DNA from: Macrotrachela quadricornifera
Lineage: Eukaryota > Rotifera > Eurotatoria > Philodinida > Philodinidae
NCBI GenBank assembly: GCA_022393335.1
Contig: JAJEKB010001051.1
Location: 97,073-161,072, forward strand
Direction of reading: 5' to 3'
Length of the DNA stretch: 64,000 nt
Notes under the pieces: model-generated
What the model was told of the DNA's origin: nothing
Seen by the model: the letters and a program-made list of their open reading frames with translations, nothing else
The model's database searches: none
In this document: positions 31,640-43,300 of the stretch, one piece after another
Layout of the letters: the number at the start of each line of letters is the position of its first letter
Position numbering within the stretch: the stretch's first letter is position 1
Position numbers and translations under genes: made by a program

Positions 31640-34201
31640 TTTGTAAAACGAAATAATCAATTAAGAATTGTGTTATCTCACGTGAAATAACAACTTTATT
31701 ATAATTAGTTGATTATTTTATCAATCAAAATACTAATACCAAACTCTATCATAATCAATTAAACAATAGTTGGCGCTAGTAATAGGTTGTGTATTTTTAT
31801 AGTAGAAGTGAATTCAATGAGATATTGTATGATTCCAACAAATGGCGTTATTAATAGCAGAATCAACGTAATGCTCGAAGAGTTTAGTTCTAGTACTATA
31901 AACGTTTAAGTACAATCACTCTTGTTCGGGGATGCAGAATATACTCGTAGATTGCAGCGCCACTGCAAGGAAAAATGGTTCTTTCTAGGAAGGTTCGATA
32001 GATTCTGTACCCCAGTTCTTGTTTTTGAAAATTTTCTTTTTTACATACAGTATTAAAATAATTGTTGTAAAAAGTTTCAACGAGAATGTAGAATGTAACT
32101 TAAACAATAAAACCAGAATACCTACAAAGCAATCAAAGTGTTTCATGAACATAATAAATAATGGCGAGTGATATATTGAATCTATTAGTTGCATCGTATT
32201 GATCGTTTCACAACCAAAGAAGTGAATGAAAGAATTTAAATAGATTCACGTATATAAAATAATAAAATCTAATTAGCAAAGTTGAATAATATATTATCTT
32301 TCTTTGAGCTAATCTGCATTAAACAAGATAAATGATAGATATCAAAGGAATAAAACTTCTCCATTAATAGTATCTATATTGATCGTATTTTATGACAGAA
32401 TAAATATATTATTTGTAATGGGATTAATTATATCGATATAGTATCACAATAACTAAATGATATATAAATGCTATTATAAGAGAAAAAAATTAACTTATAG
32501 CATTGTTAATCTGTTGGATATTTAATGTTAATGAATTGTAGAAAGTGGTTTTGGTGCAAAGTACATATAGGTCAATCGGAATTTTGGAAACATTACAATG
32601 ATTTGAATTATGCTAGAATACATTCTCGAATTTTCATTTGCAATCTTTCTTAGTTTCATTTATATTTTTAGATTTGTTTCCTTTCGACAAGATCATTTGA
32701 AAAAGTTCATTATAACTGATCATTCAAGTGATAGACAAAGTTAGTGAGAGATACTGAATTATGTCCAATTTGAAAGTTAGTTGGGGCTATTAGTGGCAGG
32801 GATAGAATAAGTCTGAATTTTTGACGATCGGAAACGATCTAAATAGGATAGATAGGATGAAAATCACTGATATATCGCTTGAATTGGCTTAAAATCCATG
32901 TTTGTATCGGTTTCATCTTCTGTAGTCAACTATATAGGTTTCTGTAAGAATGAAACTGCTGATGTCCAGCTCTTTTCATCCTCCTCACGTATTTATGGAG
33001 TTTTTCCGATTAGTTATTCATTAAATCTCTTTGAAAAATGATTCCTGTTAAACACAACAGGCAGTTAACATTTATATCAAATCTAAAAGATAATCTATAG
33101 TAAATTTTATCACTAGTAATAGTAAGCTCATGTATTCTTTTCAAGAATGAATAACAACTGATTTAATTTGCAAAATTAAACTTGATGAGAAAAAAAAGTG
33201 TTTCATTAATAATCAATCATTAACAATGTTGTTGTCTTAGGCTACAAAAATCTCGCCAAATATCTCTAGATTGAATGTGAAAAGACTTTTTTTGAAAGAT
33301 TGTTAGGTAAAATAAATCTTTTAACAATATGTGAAAATATTGTTTCATGGTAAATTATCTTTGATTTCGGAGCACCATTTTGTATCAAAATGATCATGAA
33401 AACAGTACGACTTTCATATAACTTTGATTATTGGAGAAAATTTTATATAGTCGTTGATGCGAACAAATCTTTCTTACCCTACCTAACTTGATTGTTGCTC
33501 AACTGTATTTGTGAAGAATATTCAATACTTTTTTCCAGAAAAATTCCACTTTGCTCATTCACATCCACCTTTAAAAACTATCAACAGCTGCCGCCAGTCA
33601 ACTGATTAAAGAAGCGTTTACACTTTATAGATGATATATTTATTTTCTATACAAACTGACTAGTTTAAGTTCAACGATCATTTCTAATAAATCAGAAAAA
33701 CAGTTGAAATATATCAATCATCGATTGGTCACTAGAATTGGTTTCATTCTGATCAATGCCATTTTGAAGACTATTATTATAGAGAGTATACAGCTTTGAA
33801 TAGTCGTTACATGAAACTAATCTTTACAGACTTTTTTCGTCCAACAAGATCTTTACATTTTGATTATCAACGATTTTCATAATTATGATAAATAATGAAT
33901 TCACAAGACTCTAAAGTTGATAGTAAAAATTGACGCTTATATCAATGCGAAAAACGAATTAAAAGTTTCTATTTAACTAAAAGTCAATTTTCATTTGATG
34001 ATTCAATACAATAAGACGATCGGTATGATTTAAAAGTGCCGAATAAAATAGATAACTTCTTTATAATATAATATTTAAAAAAAAGACAAGAATATACAGT
34101 TTTAGATTTTGATAAGAACTTCGCTAATAAAGGAAGTGCGTAAAGAAGAACACTTTTTTAGATTTAGTGAAACAACTCTTTCATATCAATAGGAACTAAA
34201 G
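31640..34201. other. Intergenic stretch, nothing recognised
   Basis: About 2.6 kb upstream of FBXW8, AT-rich, no supportable coding frame, RNA gene or repeat. It presumably contains the FBXW8 promoter next to 31640. The small frame at 31985-32194 has no supporting features. Confidence 0.65.
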
Positions 34202-34205
34202 TTAA

Positions 34206-34933
34206 GGCCCCCCTCCCCCTCAAAAAAGTCAATTTTCGTCAGAAAAATCGAAACTAAGATAAATGCATAGAAAGAGAGCCCGCCTTCTGCTCTTTCAGAG
34301 GCATTATGATTCTTTTACCCGCATTCTCTCTTTGGTGAAATTTTTTGATGATTTCCATCAACTTCTCCTACAAAAACACAGTTACTTTTAAAAAAACGAA
34401 AAATGTTTTTCATTTTTTCTCAGAAGGTAGGTTCGACGACGTAGCGCCACCGCCATTCAATCACCGTTCAATATAAAGTCATATATTTTTTTTTGTTTAA
34501 AAGCTCGTGTTTAGGGCTAGCCCCTCTCGTGGCCCTTTTTTTAAAACAAGCCCTTTTATTATTATATAAGAAGTCATCTCTATGGAAAAAGCACCATTTT
34601 TTAGGTTTTTTTTTAGTCATTGAACTTATCATCCCTTTTTCTCGCTTAAAAAGTAAGAATTTAAAAAAAGGTCCCCAAGAGGGGCTAACCCTAGAGAGAA
34701 GCTTTCAAACAAAAAAAAAATTGTATATGTAATGAAGAGCCATATGAAGATTTTTTGGCGCTAAGATGACCTATTTTTTGATCCTCGTTTTGTTCATATC
34801 TCCGTCAAATGTCAGGGTATCGAGCTGAAAATTTTACCACAGCCTCCTCACTACAGCACCAACATATGCTCCAAATTTCAGCCCATTTGCACATTCCTAA
34901 GACCGAGATCAATTTTTGAGGGGGAGGGGGGCC
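34206..34933. mobile_element. TTAA-flanked inverted-repeat element (piggyBac-like MITE candidate)
   Basis: The left end GGCCCCCCTCCCCCTCAAAA and the right end TTTTGAGGGGGAGGGGGGCC are perfect reverse complements over about 21 bp. Each is bordered by TTAA (34202-34205 and 34934-34937). A TTAA duplication is the hallmark of piggyBac-type insertion. The C-rich tips stand out sharply from the AT-rich surroundings. The 728-bp body has no transposase frame and carries a second inverted repeat. TTAA could instead be part of the inverted repeat itself, so the family call is tentative. Confidence 0.8.
34493..34712. repeat. Inverted repeat nested in the TTAA-flanked element
   Basis: Arms at about 34493-34545 and 34660-34712 are reverse complements with few mismatches (TTGTTTRAAAGCT, TTAGCCCCTCT and CTTTTTTTAAA are shared). 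The spacer is about 115 bp. This is either a second element inserted into the first or an internal palindrome of the same family. The 80-codon frame on the plus strand across it is a by-product. Confidence 0.75.
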
Positions 34934-34937
34934 TTAA

Positions 34938-35761
34938 ATATTCAGATGTCTAATTTGATTTATAATAAAAACATACCATCAAAAATTTTTCAATCATTTT
35001 GAAAATAAGGAACAAAACAAAATATAAATATGTCATTCACATCATTTGTTATAAATCGCATAAGTCATGACTTTACTGTCAACTTAGGAAAATAATAAAG
35101 ATGGTTTTTCTTCTTTATTCAGTTATACCTCTAATAAATATTTATCCATGAATTATAACTTCATAACTTACCTCAATCGGATTTAGACAAACAATTATGA
35201 TTTGGAGAAGATATTGTCCAGGTCGGATGACACAGCACATAAACAGTCGTTGCCGATTAAAATATAGTACTCTTTGCCCAAGAACTGGTGATCATTTACA
35301 ATGCACTGTATTACAGTATAGTTACGTTAAAACATGGTGTGTTATACGGTACTTCATATACGTGCCTTAACTACACCGAATTTAAGTCATATTAATAATG
35401 CCTATAAATCATGATTAGCTACCCTGTAATAATGTAGAATTGATAGCTTCTGTTAAGTTGTATCTGACATTATCATTACTTTTTAAATGATATTTTCTTT
35501 TAGATTAATCTCAATAACTCCAATGGTAAGTAAATTTTTACAATATGAATTATCTTAATTTTATTTAGATTAATCTTTCCACTACAACGCCATATTCTAT
35601 TATAAGAACTTAGATTTTATTTATTTTTTGTTTAGGAAGAGAGAAAGGAGAGCTTCTCTCAGTCACCGAGAAGAAATGCATGTAAATTCAATGATAGATG
35701 ACATCGTATACGGTGATGATATGCCATGTATATAGTCTGTATACGGTAAGCATAACTAGTT
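34938..35761. other. Intergenic stretch, nothing recognised
   Basis: About 820 bp between two DNA elements. It is AT-rich with no supportable frame, RNA or repeat. Confidence 0.6.
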
Positions 35762-35769
35762 TCTTGCGT

Positions 35770-35936
35770 CAGTGGCGGATCCAGGAAGTTCTGAAGGGGG
35801 GTGCGGTTCAGCTAAGGGGGGTGCGGATACGGTGCAATTTCAATATTTTTGCGGAAAATTGCTAAAAATCAGCATAAAATCGGTTTAGAAGGGGGGTGCG
35901 GCCGCACCCCCCGCACCCCCCCTGGATCCGCCCCTG
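35770..35936. mobile_element. hAT-type MITE with exact 8-bp target duplication
   Basis: The 167-bp element starts CAGTGGCGGATCCAGG and ends CCTGGATCCGCCCCTG, a terminal inverted repeat of about 16 bp with one mismatch. TCTTGCGT occurs exactly on both sides (35762-35769 and 35937-35944), the 8-bp duplication typical of hAT elements. CAGKGGCGGATCCAGG ends are known from hAT MITEs in many animals. The interior has GGGGGGTGCGG repeats, far richer in GC than the flanks. It is too short for any gene. The perfect duplication suggests a fairly recent insertion. Confidence 0.93.
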
Positions 35937-35944
35937 TCTTGCGT

Positions 35945-38727
35945 GATTATTTGAAAATTCTACTTCGAAATTGCTATATGGCACGGAGATCTAATGTGAT
36001 CTTTTGAAAAGTATTTGTATTGGAATTAGGGTTGTCTGCAATCGAATATTTAATGACTGAAGTCAGACTGAAACTGTATACAGAGCACATTGTCTGAGCG
36101 AAGATAAGGATGACCAAATGTAGATATAGTTGCATCATCCAATTGAGGCATACATTTCAAACTTGAGAAGTTAACCGTCAACTAAACAATTTCCTATTTA
36201 ATTATGTACATACAAATCATCTCTCTTGTTGACGAAACCGTCCAAATATTCAGACAAGGCATCTCTTTTATCAACGGTGAAGGCAAAAACTATTGAGTTC
36301 TTATGAATCAATCTTTGTGATTTTTTTTAGATGAAGTTTTCATAAAAAATCCTCACTACTGCACTAAAATCACAAATTTATTTCGAACAAATCTCGAGAC
36401 GTTATTGGCATAAGAATCAATAGATAGATTTTGACTGCCTTCTATTAAAAACAAATGCTCTATAAAGAATGATTATTTTATCATTTGAATCTTGGAAGTT
36501 CACAATATTCCAGTAAACAGGAGGAGTCTACGAGAAATTAAATGTGTACACATCTAGTTTCTCTTATCTACTTAATTTCGTTTACTATAATCCTCTTAGT
36601 AGCTTTAGTTTCTTCAATCTCTGGACTATATTTAGTCCTTTTCAAGGCTGAAATTGGCACCAGACCGGTTTAGAAAGTCAGCCGTGCCGATTGAAAGTTT
36701 TGAAAATCTTCCTTGATAACTCTGTTTTTGGCTATAAAAACTAGGGTATTACACGTTTTCTATTAAAAATGCGTAAAAATGTATTCAAAACATGTTATTT
36801 TAATTATTTGTTTTGAGATTGTTTTTAAAAGGATTCACTTTAATGCGTGTCTTTTCTATGCGCTTCTAAACTATTTCACATTTGGAGCTGTGCTTTTTAA
36901 AGATCGTTTTTCACCAAAACTTTCCATTTTTCTGCTCATTTTTGATCATTTTTTTACTGAATGGACATGTATTTCTAACTTGCCAGACCGGACCAGTTTA
37001 CCAGTTTCCAACCGGTTCCAGCCATGATCTTTTTAGTTCCTTTAATCCCTTTAGTATTCTCAAAAGGACTAAAGAGATTTCAACCAAGAAACAATGATGT
37101 ATGCATTCCTATATTCCGATATGACTTTGCTTTCCGTTTTGAATGTGATAAAGGATGAGAAAGTATCAAGAAGTAGACAAAGACACATTTAAGTTCTCGT
37201 TGACCTATGGTAAACAGCCATGCTTTTCGAATATGAGACTGATTGATTGTTTCATTGTAGCTTTTGTTGTTACACTTTTCACTAGATATCAAATGAGTGC
37301 TCATTCTTTGATTGATTGCCACATCAGATAAGCGACTTTACTAGCTGAAAACTTATATAAAAGTGATCACATTGATGTTGAACTAAAATCAATAAATGGG
37401 AGATAAAACAATCAAAGGTGATGAGTTGCAGCATTCTGAGATGAAGTTTTTATCATTTTAATTACTTATTATAACCGACTACCATTGTAAATATCAATGT
37501 CAAAAAATATATAGTTCATAAGTAAAAGGAAAGTTAGTGGTAATGTGTCACATGAAATTATAAGATATATATAAAATTTTTGAGAAGTGAAATCAAAATA
37601 AAGATACTTGTCAAGATCCGCCATCTACATTATGATATAGATGACGATCCTTTGTTAGTTTTTTGTATTATTTTATATAGTTGTTCTACGTCTATTATAT
37701 TGTGATTCTTGTTTTCCTTTTCTTCTTCTCGTCTGATATATATGTTACTTCTTTTCTTTTTTTTTCCTTTTTTTCACTCGTTGGTTTACTTCTTATACAC
37801 GTTTAGATTCTCTTATACTAAATAAAAAAGCACGAAATCTAACAATACTGCTTTAGATTACATATGTTCATTCATTCGCATACATTAATATGTTTATGAA
37901 TGCGTGTATTGAGCGCATATAATTTAACCACGATGCCTTTACGGAAGTCATTTTGTGCAAATAACATCCAAGCATGAATATGTAGTATATAATATTCTAT
38001 TCGAGCTATATAGTTGAGTTTTATTAAACTGTGATCCCTAATCATAATCTCAATCATATAAGCAAAGTTCCTTTTACGTATAATCTCAAATATTATTTAT
38101 GTGCTTCACAAACCTAACAGTTCGGACGTTTTTCGACCTACAAAGGAAAGTCTTATTCAGGTTTTTTCGGAGATTTTAAACGATTTTTGTATATCATTGT
38201 CATACCAATAGTGACAGCTCCTGAAAATCTATTCTTTTTCTCCTCTTATATACTGCAACAAAATATATTAACCATCAAATTTCAAATTGAAATCTTTTTC
38301 ACCTGATTTTTTCTCAAAATGATATAGTCAAATAAGATAAAATAATTAGAAGTAAAAACTTTTTTCTTAAAATATTTGCGAATTATATATATATATATAT
38401 ATGACTTATCAAAACTTCTTTGAAATCTGATAAATATCAGATCAGTTTTAATATTTTAGTCGAAACAATTTTCTTTATTAGAATTTCATATAAATATATC
38501 CGGACAGATCTCAAAAGAGCTCTCTTTTTTTTCTCATCAAGTACATAAAGGAAATTATATTTTTCTAATGCATATAATATTCATTATATTCAAATTTATT
38601 CGGATTACATTTATAATACACTCTAAACGAAAATATCTCAAGTTCTTTTCTAAAATATATTTACGTATCAACATAATCATTATGATTCTATTACTTCTAG
38701 CTACTAACGAGGAAATATATAGATAGT
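35945..38727. other. Intergenic stretch with one weak inverted repeat
   Basis: About 2.8 kb without a supportable gene. Frames near 36779-37097 lie inside the weak inverted repeat listed separately. The rest is AT-rich with T-rich tracts at 37680-37800 and a TA run near 38390. Confidence 0.65.
36616..37079. repeat. Decayed element with inverted ends
   Basis: AATCTCT and TTTAGTCCTTTT at 36616-36647 reappear inverted at 37062-37079 (AAAAGGACTAAAGAGATT). Inside each end there are ACCGG motifs (CAGACCGGTTTAG left; GACCGGACCAG and CAACCGGTTCCAG right). The left copy has an 8-bp interruption. No target duplication was found. This looks like an old non-autonomous DNA element of unknown family. Confidence 0.5.
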
Positions 38728-39199
38728 TCGAAAGGATCCGTACCCTAGCGCCTTTATTCTCAAGACATTGAATTTTCAAGATATATATGAAAAGAGAGAA
38801 TGATTGTTTTTGAAGTTCGATGAAGTATTAGTGTGGAAAATTTTTTAAGTCTCGCGCATTCTACTCCTGCAACCTGTTCTGATTTAAGAGTTAGATCGCG
38901 CCTTATCAGTAACTCTTCTTTTCTTTTGTATGAACTTTTGTAGTTTATAATCATATAAAATATATAGTGAAGAATTTTGAGTACTTTATGGGCTCATGAA
39001 CGACGAGTCGAAGTGTTACTGATAAGATGCGATCTAACTCTCTATTCAGAAGAGATTGCAAGAGCAGTGCACGAAAAATTAAAAAATTTTCCATCCTAAT
39101 ACTCAATTGTACTTCAAAAATAATCATACTCCCTTTTCATATATTTCTTGAAAAATTAATATCTCGAGAACAAAGGCGCGAGAGTACGCATCCTTTCGA
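38728..39199. repeat. Large foldback element with about 190-bp arms
   Basis: The left arm (38728-38918) and right arm (39010-39199) are reverse complements at roughly 80 percent by eye, separated by a 91-bp spacer. Shared blocks in arm orientation: TCGAAAGGAT-CGTAC, GCGCCTTT, ATGAAAAG, TGGAAAATTTTTTAA, GAGTTAGATCGC and CTTATCAGTAAC. The transcript would form a long hairpin. The paired frames on both strands across the arms (with FSTLIL-TSK-IILSFHI in both) come from the palindrome itself. Confidence 0.85.
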
Positions 39200-40368
39200 G
39201 ATTTTTTATATCTCAATGACATCTATTTATTACCAAAAGATAGGGTCTAAACAGTTTGAACACCAAAATATGTTTTCTCATAAATAAAATTCATCTTTAA
39301 ATCAAACAAACTTCATTTTATTCATTTCGTTCGTTCTCTTTCATTTTTCTTTCTCTATCAATAATATATTGTATTTTAATGGCATGCCTGCTGAGTTATG
39401 GCTTACTTACACTGTCATCGCCGTGCATAACTTACTTACTTAAAACACTTTCGATTCAATATTTCAAACAAAATCTATTTATATAGACATGTTGTGTGGT
39501 AAGCGATGGAAATTATACAGCTGCTGTAAAAATATTTAAAATTTATAATGTGTGTAGAATAACAGCTGTTTAAGTATTCTCAACTATATAATCAAGCTTC
39601 ATGATATAATAGTATATTAAATATTATATAGGCTTTATTTAAAATATAAATATATATACTATCAATTTCAAGACAAGTAATGTAATGAATTACAATATTC
39701 TATTTTTATTTGTCTTTGAAAGTTTTCCGACAACAAAAATGACATAAGTAATATTATTTCACATTAAATATGGAAGAAAGGAGAGAAAAAAAAACTGTAA
39801 TAAAACATGTCGCCATTCTAAAGAAATGAGTAGATGATTACTTTTTTTTCCTTTTTTTTTTTCTTTTATTAGACTCAAAAAAAAAAAAGTAAATGTACCA
39901 TCCACCACAGAAATAACTTAAGGCTGTCTCATTTTTCTTTTATGTATGTCCATTATACTAGTTTTTTCTTTCAATAGTCATGATTTTCTTTCTCATAAAT
40001 CTGTTCATGTTGATTACACATCTTTTTGTATTCAGAATACACATTGATTCTCATATCGATGTTTGCTATACATATATATTTAGATTGTTAGATGTTTAAA
40101 TAGTAAAGACAGAATCAACACATACCAATTTCCTATTCGACAAATATAAATGATGCGTTCGAAAGAGGAAAAAGGAAAAAAAAATTTTTTTTTTCTTTTT
40201 TTTATTATCATTCTTTTTAATGAAAAAAAAAATAAGATGAGAAAAAGAGAAAGGGATATAAAATAGAAAAGATTCTTTTTAATTCTCATCAAAAAAACAA
40301 CAAAGCTCGCAGTTTTCTTTTTCTTTTTAGATGATTTATTATAAAATTTTTGTCTTATTTTTTATTAT
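39200..40368. other. Intergenic and 5' leader region of the glycosyltransferase
   Basis: About 1.2 kb with no supportable gene. Its end has a strong acceptor (T/C tract then TTTTTAG ending at 40330), 38 bases before the ATG of the glycosyltransferase. This could be the end of a 5' UTR intron or a spliced-leader site. Homopolymer A and T tracts occur at 39840-39890 and 40170-40230. Confidence 0.6.
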
Positions 40369-43300
40369 ATGATGTTATTTAGTTTTGATAATATTTATAA
40401 TCGTCATTTATGTTTAAATCGAAAACGTTGTTTTCTAATACTTTTATTATCTAATTTTCTTTTTGCTTGTATTTATTATATATACGAACAAAATCATTTA
40501 CAATCGAAAGAAAATTTAACAAAATATACACAAGAAATATCATATAATCTTAATCGAAATTCTTATTCAATAAAAAATAACAAAGCAATTGAATTTATTC
40601 GAAATACACTTGAAAATGAATATAATCATGATGATTTAGTCATATTTTATAATACTGTTGAAGAAGAATTTTCATTAGGTTTACGATGTACAAGAAATAC
40701 TAATCCAACTACACCAAAAACAACAACAATGAATTCTAATTATACTATTGATAAACAAATTAATCCTATCAATACTACTACAATCAGGTATAGATAAAAA
40801 ATAATTTTTTTTTATTAGTTAATTTGTCTATATTTATGTTATAAATAAATTTTGAATTCGTTCGGAGATCAATTAAATACATCACGATTTTTTTTTCCTT
40901 TATGAAACAATTTATAAGTAAAAATATTTCAATCTATTCACTTATAATTGTACAACTACCTCATTTTGAATGGCATGTGGTTGAAAAAGCAATTTTTTCA
41001 CTCTCGAACGAATCATAAAGAATGTCTAATTAAAAATCGCTTTCTTTTAATGTATAGTTTAGCGTTGTTTGATTGTAACCCATCCTTTTCTCGTCTTTAA
41101 ACGTTTGATTTATAAATTTTTTTAGAACAAAAAAAGAAACGAAAAATTTGTAACAACTCTTTGGATATTCGTATATAATTATTCAACTTCTTTATCCTCT
41201 CTATTCGAGCTTATCCAGTTTTATCTGACTCTTTTGTGATTATACTAATTATCATCTATACTCGCATGATTGTCAAATTCACAATCGTAATAGTAACATT
41301 CAACATTTCAACTAGTCATATAAAAATTTAGTATTTTACCATTGAAATCAGATGAGTAAATAAGATAAACTGACTACATAATATTTAGTTTATTCAGATA
41401 ATAAGGATCATACGTGGTTAAAGTTAAGCAGAAGATTATTGGATTACAGAATGATCGAACTTATTCATTCAAAACCTTTCGTATATTCTCTATTAATATA
41501 CATCATTTGTCTAATTAATCATAAGAATAAATAGTAGTCTTTAGTCAAGATCAATCGGTTTTTTTATATAAAAAGAATCTTATTATATTTAATCATATTT
41601 CGAAGAGTTTTTGATCTTTTAGAAAAGTAAAACTATATCATCGAAGATTGAACAAATCTTGTTTTAGCTTTCTAAGTACACAGAGAAACATTTTGCTCAG
41701 ATCGGAAAATTTTTTAGGAATGAAATGAGTGCATTATTACGACTTTTTACACATTCTAAAATCATCATTATTCGTCTAAATGAAATAAAAATTCCAGTGG
41801 AATTGGTACATTCGTATATCTTGTTACAATGTAAGTTTCAATCATGTATTGCTTTAAGCTATTGAGTTATAACAATACAAAGGTCAAAAAATGCTGAATA
41901 GGTTATTTGTAAACAAAATGTATTGTAGAAAAAAAATAAAAACTAAACAACAAAACGTGAGAAAGAGCACATAATTAAATATTTGTTCAACATTTTTCGA
42001 ATAAAGATAAATAAAAACAATAAATTTTCATTATAATTATGTCTGTAATCAATTAGAATATTACTGAGCTAGAATGATTTAACATCCAAAGAGAATTTTT
42101 ATCTCTGTAAATAACATATAACATTCGTAATTGTAACTATGATAAAATATATTAATTAAACAGATGCCTATTACTCGTTTCTTATATTTCTCTTTTTTTC
42201 ATCAGTATTAATTGTTATTTCTTTTGTCTATTATTTTATTTAATATATACTGATGAATTTTTATTTTATCATCTATTTTTCAAACATTCTTTATAGATGA
42301 GTCCTTGAAGTATTAATGTTTTTTTTTCTAATCCTTTATAATAAAAATAACGTATAATTATCTTGTTGAGTGATTGTTGAATTCAATTTGAACACGTTTT
42401 CAATTAAATTTCAAGATATATTTTTCTATTTATAGTACTTGTCGACATGACCGTGAAGATTATAATTATTCTTTAAATCCTATTCTACTTTTAATATTTC
42501 ATGTAATTATATGAGTTTATCTCTAATTAAATTCTAGTATTATTCAATCAAAATCAGAATTTCAAATTTATTCACAATACTTAACTTTTTTTTTCTTCCT
42601 CTTAGCAACAACATTAAAAATGATGTCTGAGTATTTTAGAATAAGGTTAGAAATAGTTTACAGCAATTTTGTAATCGATATATCTTTGAGGCCACTTAAG
42701 TACTTACGATAAATAAATAGTCATTTTAAAGAGTATTTCATACTCTTTCTAAAAATACGTTCAAATTTGCATTTTATTTATAGTTAGTTCATTAAAAGTA
42801 AATACTTAAAGGAATCAAAAACGACGTCTATGGAAGATTTTTCACGCTTTTCATTTTTGCATTTTGATTAAAATTACTGTACTGGAGCTTGAACGACGAA
42901 AAGAAAATTAACGTTATTGAATGCAAACATTTTTTTGATTTATTTCGGTATTTACAAAGAGCATGAAATTTTGATTCTAACCGAGTACTTCTCAATGGCA
43001 TTTAGGTATCTGAAAAATGAATAAACATATTTACTAAGATCTATTCCCTGAAGATTTTGTACAAGCATCACTTTTGATTCCTTCAACGATTTGCTTCTAA
43101 TGAATCGTTCATAGGACAGAAAAAAAACTAATAGTAAATTACATATTAATCGTTTCTTATTTAATCACGTTAGAAAATAATTTTAATAAATCATATATAT
43201 AGAATAAAAAAGAAAGTTTACGCATGATTTTATTTGTAAAATAAAAAAAAAGACTTAATCGATTTTGAGAAATTCTAAACAAAGTTACTATATTATTCTG

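Noticed and set aside
34493..34732. 80-codon plus-strand frame
   Set aside because: It spans the nested inverted repeat and has no ATG-based or homology support beyond the chance open frame.
38760..39287. Similar short proteins on both strands
   Set aside because: They are the two arms of one inverted repeat read in each direction, so the similarity does not indicate coding.
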